Below, in pieces: positions 13,935 to 19,361 of a DNA stretch of 19,361 nucleotides. This DNA is from DASUZB01 sp035535495. GTDB taxonomy: Bacteria; Actinomycetota; CALGFH01. The position numbers and the translations under genes were made by a program. Where the stretch lies: the NCBI GenBank assembly GCA_035535495.1, contig DATLQA010000070.1, positions 1 through 19,361 on the forward strand. The letters are read 5' to 3'. Under the pieces are notes generated by a model, which saw nothing but the letters and a program-made list of their open reading frames with translations, was not told the DNA's origin and ran no database searches. How positions within the stretch are numbered: the first letter of the stretch is position 1; the number at the start of each line of letters is the position of its first letter.

Positions 13935-14597
13935 CTAGGTCGCCAGGAGCCGCGGGGACCCCGCCGCGGCGGCGGTCGGGTGGAGCAGCGGGCGGTAGCC
14001 GGCGGCGATGGCCGCCACCGTCGCCGGCGGGGTGAGCAGCTCGACCTGGGTGGCCGGGCCGAGTGCGACCGGGGCCAGGTACCCGGTGAACGACCACGGC
14101 AGCACGCGCCCGCCGGCCAGCAGCCCGGGAGCGCCGCGGTGGCGGATCATGGCGCCGTCGGGCAGCTCGCCGGCCATGGCAGGCCGGGTCAGCTGCCGGC
14201 GGGTGCGCGGGTCGACCCGCTCGGTGTGCAGGCGGGCGTCGATCTGGGCGGCGCGTGGCCGCTCCGGCAGCCCGTGCGCGCGGCGCCAGCCCTCGGCGAA
14301 GTCGAGGAAGTCCGCGTGGCGGCAGTAGGCGCACGGGCGGTGCCCGGCCGCCAGCGCGGTCGCCTCGTCGAGGAAGAACAGGGCCGTCCAGCGCCCTGGC
14401 GGCATCGGGTCGCGCCGGACGTCCTTCCAGGTGAGCGTGCAGCAGATCCACAGCTTCGACCGCCACCGTGCCGCACCCAGCCGGCGGTCGGGCCCGTGCA
14501 GGCAGCCACGGTTGCCCATCAGCAGGCCGCGCGCCGGATGCGGCACGATCTCCCCGGCGGGCGTGACGCGGTTCTGTAGCGGTGTCGTCCGGCTCAT
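13935..14597 (-). CDS. Conserved protein of unknown function (CxxC motif)
   Basis: The 220-residue product matches a family I remember only as conserved hypothetical: an N-terminal TPLQNRVTPAGEI, then ARGLLMGNRGCLHG, a WTALFFLDEATALAAGHRPC segment, CAYCRHADF and a later LPWSFTGY. The invariant-looking HRPCAYCR could bind a metal or sit in an active site. No signal peptide or membrane helix is visible. It is on the same strand as the repair-type genes around it. The ATG at 14595-14597 has a weak ribosome-binding site, but its A-T-G-A overlaps a stop of an upstream open frame, so coupling is possible. I cannot give a function. Confidence 0.7.
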   Translation of the reverse strand: MSRTTPLQNRVTPAGEIVPHPARGLLMGNRGCLHGPDRRLGAARWRSKLWICCTLTWKDVRRDPMPPGRWTALFFLDEATALAAGHRPCAYCRHADFLDFAEGWRRAHGLPERPRAAQIDARLHTERVDPRTRRQLTRPAMAGELPDGAMIRHRGAPGLLAGGRVLPWSFTGYLAPVALGPATQVELLTPPATVAAIAAGYRPLLHPTAAAAGSPRLLAT

Positions 14598-14720
14598 GGC
14601 CGGCTCACCGTAGCCGAAGCCGGCCGGACCGTCCGGCGCACGAAGGCGGCGAACTCCCCTTCGATCCCCTCGGTGGAGCGCCAGCGCAACCGATCACCCT
14701 CGTCGCCGCGGCAGGATCCG
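14594..14720 (-). other. Possible remnant coding segment before the CxxC gene
   Basis: Between the SRAP gene and the CxxC-motif gene, the minus strand has an open frame whose last 35 or so residues look protein-like (RLRWRSTEGIEGEFAAFVRR) and whose TGA overlaps the next ATG. No credible start or family is visible and the earlier part of the frame is low-complexity Arg/Gly/Pro. The segment faintly recalls the N-terminus of small sigma factors, but this is weak. The rest of 14598-14784 shows nothing recognisable. Confidence 0.15.
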
Positions 14721-14784
14721 TGCCCACCACCGACACCCCGCGAGGCGGCGGCGCCGTTGACACGGCCGGTGGGCGGTGGGGTGG

Positions 14785-15498
14785 CTACGCCTGCTCGGCG
14801 GTGCGGGCCTCGTGGCCCTCGAGCGGCTGGGTCAGCTCGGCGCGGTTGTTGCGGGTGTCGCCGACCGAGAGGTCCACCGGCCACAGCGCCAGCAGCTCCT
14901 CGGCGGCCGGCTCGAGCAGCGCCGACAGCTGCTCCACGTCATGGTTGTCCGGGTCCAGCCAGGCGTCCCATGCCGACGGCGGCAGGATCACCGGCATCCG
15001 GTGGTGCACCGAGCCCATCAGCTCGTTGGCGGTGGTGGTCACGATCGTGCAGGTCCACAGCTGCTCGCCGCTGTCCGGGTCGCGCCAGTCCGCCCACAGC
15101 CCCGCCAGGGCCAGCGGCTCCTCGTCACGGGCGGCGATGAAGAACGGCTGCTTGCGGTGGCCCTTGCCCATGTCCTGCCACTCGTAGAAGCCGTCGACCG
15201 GGACGATGCAGCGCCGGTTGGCCAGGGCGCGCTGCCAGCTGGTCTTCTCGCGGACCGTCTCGGCGCGCAGGTTGATCATCCGGTTGCCGATCTTGCGGTC
15301 CTTGGCCCACTTGGGCACCAGACCCCAGCGCAGCTCGCGCAGCTGGCGGGCCCCGTCGGTGCCGGCGACCACCACCAGGATGTCGCTGGCCGGCGCGACG
15401 TTCCAGCTGGGCTCGTGTCCTTCGACGCCGACCGGCTCGGCTCGGAACCGCTCGGCGAACAGCGACGGCTGCGTCGAGGCGCTGAATCGTCCGCACAT
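14785..15498 (-). CDS. SRAP-domain protein (HMCES/YedK, abasic-site DNA-protein crosslinker)
   Basis: The 237-residue SRAP protein shields abasic sites in single-stranded DNA by forming a covalent bond through its N-terminal Cys2 after Met removal. All key residues are visible: Cys2 (MCGRF), Asn76 in INLRAE, Glu106 in DGFYEW and His165 in HHRMP. The length is typical. The ATG at 15496-15498 must be the start, because Cys2 has to be N-terminal; the frame is open a little further upstream but those residues would block activity. The ribosome-binding site is poor (GGGG). I see no LexA box directly upstream. It lies among other repair-like genes on the same strand. Confidence 0.92.
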   Translation of the reverse strand: MCGRFSASTQPSLFAERFRAEPVGVEGHEPSWNVAPASDILVVVAGTDGARQLRELRWGLVPKWAKDRKIGNRMINLRAETVREKTSWQRALANRRCIVPVDGFYEWQDMGKGHRKQPFFIAARDEEPLALAGLWADWRDPDSGEQLWTCTIVTTTANELMGSVHHRMPVILPPSAWDAWLDPDNHDVEQLSALLEPAAEELLALWPVDLSVGDTRNNRAELTQPLEGHEARTAEQA

Positions 15499-15574
15499 GC
15501 CCCGTACGGTACCAGCAGCCCCCGACCAGGCCGCACCCGGCGCCCCGAATTTCACTTCTTGACGGAGCGCGCGG

Positions 15575-16870
15575 TCAGCAGGGCGGGGCCCGGCGGCCGG
15601 CGATGCGGGCGTCGAGCCACGCCAGGATGTCGCGGCCGCTCGCGTCGAGCACCTGGCCGTGGTGCAGGCCGGGATAGACCCGGAGCGAGGTGGCCACCCC
15701 CAGGCCGCAGAGCCGCCGGTGCATCTGCTTGACCACCCGGAGGGGGGCGGCGCCCTCGGAGCCGGCGTGCGTGATCAGCACCGGGACGTGGATGGGCAGC
15801 TGCCCGGCCTGGTTGTGGGCGATCAGGTCACGCCAGACCGGGACCTTGCGCGGGTCCTTGCGCAGCGCCGGCGTGGTGGTCGGCGTCGCCGACGGGCAGA
15901 AGCTTCCCAGCCGCTTGGCGGCTGCCCGGCCGGCCGGGGTGAGGATGTCGAGCGGCACGCCGTAGACCTCGTGCCAGGCGGCGGCGATCGCCACCGCGAA
16001 GCTGGTGGTGGGCACCGGCCTCGGCCAGAACGGGTGGCGGTCGATCGCCTCCAGTGACCCGCCCGGGGAGACCGCGACCACCCCGGACAGCCGGACGTCG
16101 GGCGCGTAGGCGCGGGCCACCTCGCCGGTCCACAGGGCGGCGTGCCCGCCCTGCGAGAAGCCCCAGACGACCGTCCGGCCGCCGGCGCCAGCGCCACGGA
16201 GGTGGGCCGCGGCCCGCACGCCGTCCAGCACCGAGTGGCCCTCGCTCTCACCCACCAGGTAGGGGTGGAGGCCGGGCGTCCCCAGCCCCTCGTAGTCGGT
16301 GGCCACCACCACGTAGCCGCGGCGGAGCACCGCGTCGAGCCAGACGTCGTGCATCGAGGCCAGCCCGCGCATCCCGTGCCGGGACGGGGCGCAGCGGTCG
16401 GCCAGTCCGGAGGTGGGATGGCCCCAGGCCACCACCGGCCGGGGCACCCCCGGCCGGGCGCCTGGTGGCGCCACCACCAGCCCGGAGACAGCCACGTCAC
16501 GGCCGTCGACCGAGCGGGAGTGGTAGAGGATCACCCAGGCCCGCGTCCCCGCCGGCTTGGCGGGCCCCCTGATCTCGACCGCCCTGATCAGCTGGCCGGG
16601 CCGGCCCTCGGGCAGCGGGAGCGGGTTGGGAATCTGGTAGAAGGCGGCGGGCGGGACCTCGGGCGCGCCGGCCGAGGCGCCCTCCGTGTACCACAGCGCC
16701 ATCACCGCGCACAGCGCGACCACCACGGCCACGGCGGCCAGCCGGCGTGGGCCGAGCAGCCCGAGGCGCCAGCGCGCGTCGCCCGCCAGCCGCAAGGAAA
16801 AGAGGTAGCCAAGCAGCCAGCGTCCGTCCGCCAGCAGCTGTGAGAGCCGCCGGTTGACGAGACCTGTCAT
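15575..16870 (-). CDS. Membrane-anchored secretory-lipase-family alpha/beta hydrolase
   Basis: The 431-residue protein has a cytoplasmic basic N-terminus, one transmembrane helix at about 43-62 (signal anchor) and an extracellular alpha/beta-hydrolase of the secretory lipase (LIP) family. The nucleophile elbow is GFSQGG with Ser239. VVAWGHPTSG near 147-154 fits the oxyanion region, and the catalytic His is His403 or His404 in GLHHGQV. It probably cleaves esters or lipids at the cell surface; the substrate is unknown. The ATG at 16868-16870 has GAGGTG about eight bases upstream. It may be transcribed separately from the TauE gene, since a hairpin lies in the 171-bp gap. Confidence 0.8.
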   Translation of the reverse strand: MTGLVNRRLSQLLADGRWLLGYLFSLRLAGDARWRLGLLGPRRLAAVAVVVALCAVMALWYTEGASAGAPEVPPAAFYQIPNPLPLPEGRPGQLIRAVEIRGPAKPAGTRAWVILYHSRSVDGRDVAVSGLVVAPPGARPGVPRPVVAWGHPTSGLADRCAPSRHGMRGLASMHDVWLDAVLRRGYVVVATDYEGLGTPGLHPYLVGESEGHSVLDGVRAAAHLRGAGAGGRTVVWGFSQGGHAALWTGEVARAYAPDVRLSGVVAVSPGGSLEAIDRHPFWPRPVPTTSFAVAIAAAWHEVYGVPLDILTPAGRAAAKRLGSFCPSATPTTTPALRKDPRKVPVWRDLIAHNQAGQLPIHVPVLITHAGSEGAAPLRVVKQMHRRLCGLGVATSLRVYPGLHHGQVLDASGRDILAWLDARIAGRRAPPC

Positions 16871-16996
16871 CGGACCAACACCTCGTCTGGCACCCGGACC
16901 GGCTCGCTCACGTGGGGACCGTACCAGGTGCCCTACCTGGCGAGGCAGTCCGTGGCGGCATGGTTCATTGGAAATACTCAGATCACAACGGTCGGC

Positions 16997-17024
16997 TTCC
17001 TCATCCGGATCATCCCGGATGGAA
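16997..17024 (-). terminator. Hairpin after the TauE/SafE gene
   Basis: ATCCGG (17003-17008) and CCGGAT (17015-17020) form a 6-bp stem with a 6-nt loop, extended by TTCC/GGAA with a two-base bulge. It lies 18 bp past the stop of the TauE/SafE gene. There is no T-tract on the minus strand, so the terminator call is tentative. The adjoining 16965-16995 is the most AT-rich patch of this gap and could hold the lipase promoter, but no clear -35/-10 pair is seen. Confidence 0.35.
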
Positions 17025-17041
17025 GGATCGGTCCCGCGATG

Positions 17042-17809
17042 TCAGGAAAGGAGCAGGCGGACGCCCACCACCACGCCGAACACTACCACCAGCACGCGCA
17101 GCAGGCGGTCGTCGAGCCGGCGGGCGAGGACCACGCCGACCTGCCCGCCGAGGAGGCTGGTCACCGTCATCACCGCCACCGCCGGCCAGGCGACCTCGGC
17201 GAGGAAGGCGAAGAAGACCGCGGCGACCAGGTTGATCAGCAGGGAGAGCAGCCCCTTGAGGGCGTTCAGGCGCTGCAGCCGGTCGGCCACGAAGATGGCC
17301 AGGATCGCCAGGGTCATGATGCCGAGGCCGGCCCCGAAGTAGGCGCCGTACGCCCCGGCCAGGAACTGGCTGGCGTGCAGCCCGACCGGGCGGCGCGCGG
17401 GACCGAGGCGCTCGGCGCGCTCGCGGACCAGCCGCGCCAGCCAGGGCTGGGCCGCGAGCAGCCCGCAGGCGAGGAAGATCAGGAAGGGCACGATCGACTC
17501 GAACAGCTCGGCTGGGCTGATCACCAGCAGGAACGCCCCGAGCAGGGCGCCCGCCACGCTGGTCGCCCCGAGCACGCGCACCCTGGCGCCCTGGCCGGCC
17601 AGCTCGCGCCGGTAGGACAGGCTGCCGCCGAGATAGCCGGGGCAGAGCGCCACCGTGTTGGTCACGTTGGCGGTGATGGCGGGGTAGCCCACGGCGAGCA
17701 GGGCCGGGAAGGAGATCAGCGAGCCGCCGCCCGCGATAGCGTTGACCGCCCCCGCGACCAGCGCACCGGCGGCCAGCAGCGCGACGTCCGGGGCGTCGAG
17801 GGTGACCAC
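17042..17809 (-). CDS. TauE/SafE-family membrane permease (anion exporter)
   Basis: The 255-residue protein is almost wholly hydrophobic, with about eight transmembrane segments, as in the TauE/SafE family that exports sulfite, sulfoacetate and related anions. The family's first repeat motif is present as AGAVNAIAGGGSLISFPALL (about 19-38), followed by TANVTNTVAL. The second half repeats the pattern around GAYGAYFGAGLGIMTLA. No sulfur gene is nearby, so the anion is unknown. The GTG at 17807-17809 follows a GGGGCG stretch and places the first helix near residue 9. Its start is 65 bp from a LexA-type palindrome and divergent from the small-protein gene. Confidence 0.85.
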   Translation of the reverse strand: MVTLDAPDVALLAAGALVAGAVNAIAGGGSLISFPALLAVGYPAITANVTNTVALCPGYLGGSLSYRRELAGQGARVRVLGATSVAGALLGAFLLVISPAELFESIVPFLIFLACGLLAAQPWLARLVRERAERLGPARRPVGLHASQFLAGAYGAYFGAGLGIMTLAILAIFVADRLQRLNALKGLLSLLINLVAAVFFAFLAEVAWPAVAVMTVTSLLGGQVGVVLARRLDDRLLRVLVVVFGVVVGVRLLLS

Positions 17810-17846
17810 CGCCCCAGCCTACGTCGCCAGCGGACCAGGTGCGGAA

Positions 17847-17875
17847 TGGACGCGGTGGCAGGCCAGGCGTAGGAT
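17847..17875 (+). promoter_or_regulatory. Predicted promoter of the small SOS-linked gene
   Basis: TGGACG (17847-17852) and TAGGAT (17870-17875) are separated by 17 bp, fitting a -35/-10 pair of the housekeeping sigma. The LexA-type palindrome overlaps the -10 and the expected start point near 17882, the usual position for LexA repression. The call is by motif only. Confidence 0.45.
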
Positions 17876-17893
17876 TCGAACACGAGTTCGAAT
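17874..17893. promoter_or_regulatory. LexA-type SOS box (perfect palindrome)
   Basis: ATTCGAAC and GTTCGAAT are perfect 8-bp inverted arms around the spacer ACGA. The core TCGAAC-N4-GTTCGA is exactly the known mycobacterial/actinobacterial LexA box and fits the Gram-positive Cheo/DinR consensus (CGAAC-N4-GTTCG). It lies 40 bp upstream of the ATG of the 72-residue gene and 65 bp upstream of the divergent TauE/SafE start. I noticed no other full match in the window. tRNA T-arm identity was considered and dropped because the flanks do not pair. Confidence 0.75.
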
Positions 17894-17932
17894 AGTCCCG
17901 AAATGCCACGCCATCAGCACGAGGGAGGGGTC

Positions 17933-18151
17933 ATGTCCCAGCCGCAGGCGGCGCCGCACGCCATCGAGAAGGGCGCCGAGGTGCGGGTGCGGGGCCCGCG
18001 CAGCGGGGAGTCCGGCACCTGGAAAGTGGTCGGGCAGGTGTCCAGCGCCAGCCCAGACGACCCGGCCTACGACGTCACCAACCTGATCAGCGGCCGCCGC
18101 CGCATCTTCCGCAGCTCGCGTCTGGTGGTGCTCCGCCCCGCCAGGTCCTGA
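17933..18151 (+). CDS. Small protein of unknown function under a LexA box
   Basis: The 72-residue protein starts at the ATG at 17933, with GAGGGAGG closely upstream. It is soluble, rich in Arg and beta-prone: GAEVRVRGPRSGESGTWKVV at about 13-32, then a DVTNLISGRRRIFR turn (47-60) and RLVVLRP at the end. The strand pattern and basic surface suggest a small SH3-like or KOW-like barrel that could bind nucleic acid or protein; this is inference without a recognised family. It stands alone between the TauE/SafE gene and a methyltransferase gene. The promoter with its perfect SOS palindrome predicts repression by LexA and induction by DNA damage. Confidence 0.65.
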   Translation: MSQPQAAPHAIEKGAEVRVRGPRSGESGTWKVVGQVSSASPDDPAYDVTNLISGRRRIFRSSRLVVLRPARS

Positions 18152-18192
18152 CTCCGCGCCGGGTCCCTCCGGCGGCCGTCCCTGCCATCCTG

Positions 18193-18232
18193 GTGCCACC
18201 CGCGCACGGCCGGACCGTGTGCCGGGTGGCAC
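18193..18232 (+). repeat. Strong hairpin in the leader of the methyltransferase gene
   Basis: GTGCCACCCG (18193-18202) pairs perfectly with CGGGTGGCAC (18223-18232). Inside it CACGG pairs with CCGTG, leaving a 2x3 internal loop and a 5-nt apical loop (CCGGA). The structure ends 18 bp before the methyltransferase ATG and begins 41 bp after the stop of the small gene. It may terminate the small gene's transcript, or act as an attenuating leader if both genes share one transcript. There is no T-tract. Confidence 0.45.
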
Positions 18233-18250
18233 GCGTGGTAGGGAGATGGC

Positions 18251-18766
18251 ATGAAGCTGGAGATCGGGGCGGGGGAGAAGCCGAGCCAGGACTACGACAT
18301 CCACGTCGACATCCTCCCGCTGCCCGACATCGAGGTGATCTGCCGGCTGGACGAGCTGCCGTTCGCCGCCGGGACCTTCTCGGCGCTCCGCGCCAACCAC
18401 GTGCTCGAGCACCAGAGCTACGAGCTGGTCGAGCCGACCCTGCGCGAGTGGGCGCGGGTGCTGGCTCCCGGCGCGGCGGTCGACATCGGCGTGCCCGACG
18501 CCCGCTACATCGCCAGGCAGTGGGTGGACGGCCACTACAGCACGGTCGAGGCCAACTACTGGCTGCTGGGCGGCCACTCCGACCGCTGGGCGCACCGCGG
18601 CGTCGACCGGCACGGCGTGCCCCGCTGGATCTGGAACGCCCACCACGCCCTGTTCGACGCCGACTGGCTGGCCGAGCTGCTCGGCGGCACCGGCTTCGCC
18701 GACGTGAAGATCACCAGCTACGACATCCGCAACCTGCGCTGCCGGTGCCGCCGCGCCCAGCGCTAG
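18251..18766 (+). CDS. Small class I SAM-dependent methyltransferase
   Basis: The 171-residue protein has a compact class I methyltransferase fold. Motif I is LEIGAGEKPSQDY followed by HVDI, the usual acidic residue after the second strand. Next come the LDELPFAAGTFSALRANHVLEH segment typical of predicted methyltransferases near polysaccharide genes, and EWARVLAPGAAVDIGVPD as the fourth-fifth strand region. A C-terminal part rich in Trp and His (about 98-145) probably forms the acceptor site. The acceptor is unknown. The ATG at 18251 follows GGGAG at about six bases. The last residues are a basic Arg/Cys tail. Confidence 0.75.
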   Translation: MKLEIGAGEKPSQDYDIHVDILPLPDIEVICRLDELPFAAGTFSALRANHVLEHQSYELVEPTLREWARVLAPGAAVDIGVPDARYIARQWVDGHYSTVEANYWLLGGHSDRWAHRGVDRHGVPRWIWNAHHALFDADWLAELLGGTGFADVKITSYDIRNLRCRCRRAQR

Positions 18767-18780
18767 TCGCGCCCGCGGTC

Positions 18781-19361
18781 TCAGGCCGGGCGGAGGCGGA
18801 TGCGGTCGATGTCAGGCGCGAAGCCGGCGGGGTTGGAGAAGCTGAGCGTGTTGTCGCCGGCGCGCAGGGTGATCGGGATGGTCACCCTGCGGATCCGGTC
18901 GAAGCCGCCGGTGTCCCTGAAGGCGAGCGGCTGACCCTGGCCGCCGTTGATCGACAGGAAGGCATCGCGCCGCTCGTCGGTGCCGTAGTAGATGCTCAGG
19001 CTGTACGAGCCCAGCTGCGGCGCCTTCAGGCCGGTGAAGGTCAGCGTGCCGCCGTTGCCGATGAAGCCGACCCGGTCATCACCCGAGCAGCGGTCGCATG
19101 GCATGGTGCGGGCGCCGCCGCCCAGGATGCCCGCCTCGGCCTGGCGGTCGATCCGGAGCAGCGGGATGGTGGTGGTCGTGGCCGTGCTCGGCGGGGTGGT
19201 GGTGGTGACCGCCGCCTTGGCCCTCGTCGGCGGCGGCGCCGCGGTGGCGGGCGGGCGCGCCGCCTGCGGCTCTGGCGCCGCCAGCCCCGCCAGCACCCGG
19301 ACCCCGGCGACCACCACCAGCAGCGCCAGGGCGGCAAGGAAGATCGCGACCAGGGCCACCG
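18781..19361 (-). CDS. Anchored protein with C-terminal carbohydrate-binding-like domain (partial)
   Basis: The readable part has a hydrophobic helix at its beginning, then a Pro/Ala/Thr-rich linker of about 45 residues with runs of Thr, and a C-terminal beta-sandwich resembling CBM6/CBM35-type modules. That module starts at RIDRQAEAGILGG and has the typical VGFIGNGGTLTF, YSLSIYYG, LSINGG and AGDNTLSFSNP strands and an ASP-Ile-Asp-Arg-Ile ending. Two Cys (near residues 88 and 91) may form a disulfide. The domain probably sits outside the cell and binds sugar polymers. A GTG at 19357-19359 could be the start, but the frame is open to the edge, so a larger protein continuing beyond the window is possible. 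Confidence 0.65.
   Translation of the reverse strand, partial: VALVAIFLAALALLVVVAGVRVLAGLAAPEPQAARPPATAAPPPTRAKAAVTTTTPPSTATTTTIPLLRIDRQAEAGILGGGARTMPCDRCSGDDRVGFIGNGGTLTFTGLKAPQLGSYSLSIYYGTDERRDAFLSINGGQGQPLAFRDTGGFDRIRRVTIPITLRAGDNTLSFSNPAGFAPDIDRIRLRPA

Noticed and set aside
17865..17905. tRNA T-arm-like GTTCGAATCC (minus strand) and TTCGAAT (plus strand)
   Set aside because: Flanking bases do not form the 5-bp T-stem and no acceptor, D or anticodon arms can be drawn. The symmetric palindrome fits a LexA box far better.
13909..18197. 14-base sequence GCCATCCTGGTGCC present near 13909 and again near 18184
   Set aside because: One exact 14-mer pair is expected by chance in about 19 kb of strongly GC-biased DNA; the flanks do not match.

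Overview
The window is very GC-rich DNA with strong Shine-Dalgarno sites, many GTG/TTG starts and several families typical of high-GC Gram-positive bacteria: an ANTAR regulator, a DtxR/IdeR-like box, an actinobacterial-type LexA box and a LigD-type polymerase. It looks like the chromosome of a member of the Actinomycetota. I cannot place it to genus. I see no rRNA, tRNA, CRISPR array, insertion sequence or phage gene. Most of the content is ordinary metabolism, repair and regulation.

Layout. 1-138: start of a membrane protein, cut by the left edge (minus). 377-628: bfd, a bacterioferritin-associated ferredoxin (plus), behind a good promoter with an embedded DtxR/IdeR-like palindrome. 643-1731: winged-helix protein of the AlkZ-like DNA glycosylase superfamily (minus). 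1747-2051: broken CYTH-like gene. 2156-3331: class V aminotransferase frame interrupted by one in-frame amber codon. 3361-4107: M15 D,D-carboxypeptidase-like lipoprotein. 4359-4634: SemiSWEET sugar transporter (plus). 4670-4944: a gene graveyard in which the 3' ends of a vapC-like toxin gene and a haem-binding-domain gene meet head to head. 5100-5570: bacterioferritin (plus), with one ferroxidase ligand changed.

5590-8591: tyrosine catabolism. hpd and hmgA form a minus-strand operon, with a divergent Lrp/AsnC-family regulator. 8639-9019 is a FlK-like hotdog thioesterase and 9136-10527 an unusual GAF-ANTAR-GAF protein. 10524-12203 is a ThDP-dependent acetolactate-synthase-like enzyme, convergent with the GAF-ANTAR-GAF gene.

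12288-15498: minus-strand genes with a DNA-repair flavour. A tandem YCII protein is translationally coupled to a stand-alone LigD-type polymerase. Upstream of these lie a conserved protein of unknown function and an SRAP (HMCES/YedK) protein. 15575-16870 is a membrane-anchored secretory-lipase-family hydrolase and 17042-17809 a TauE/SafE permease. 17933-18151 encodes a 72-residue protein of unknown function behind a perfect LexA-type SOS palindrome that overlaps the promoter -10. 18251-18766 is a small SAM methyltransferase preceded by a strong hairpin. 18781 to the right edge is a partial anchored protein with a carbohydrate-binding-like domain.

The best leads are the SOS box in front of the small unknown protein, the iron-box-controlled bfd together with the altered bacterioferritin, the GAF-ANTAR-GAF fusion with an internal ribosome-binding site, the internal amber codon, and the YCII/LigD-polymerase coupling. 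I found no convincing new defence or mobile system.
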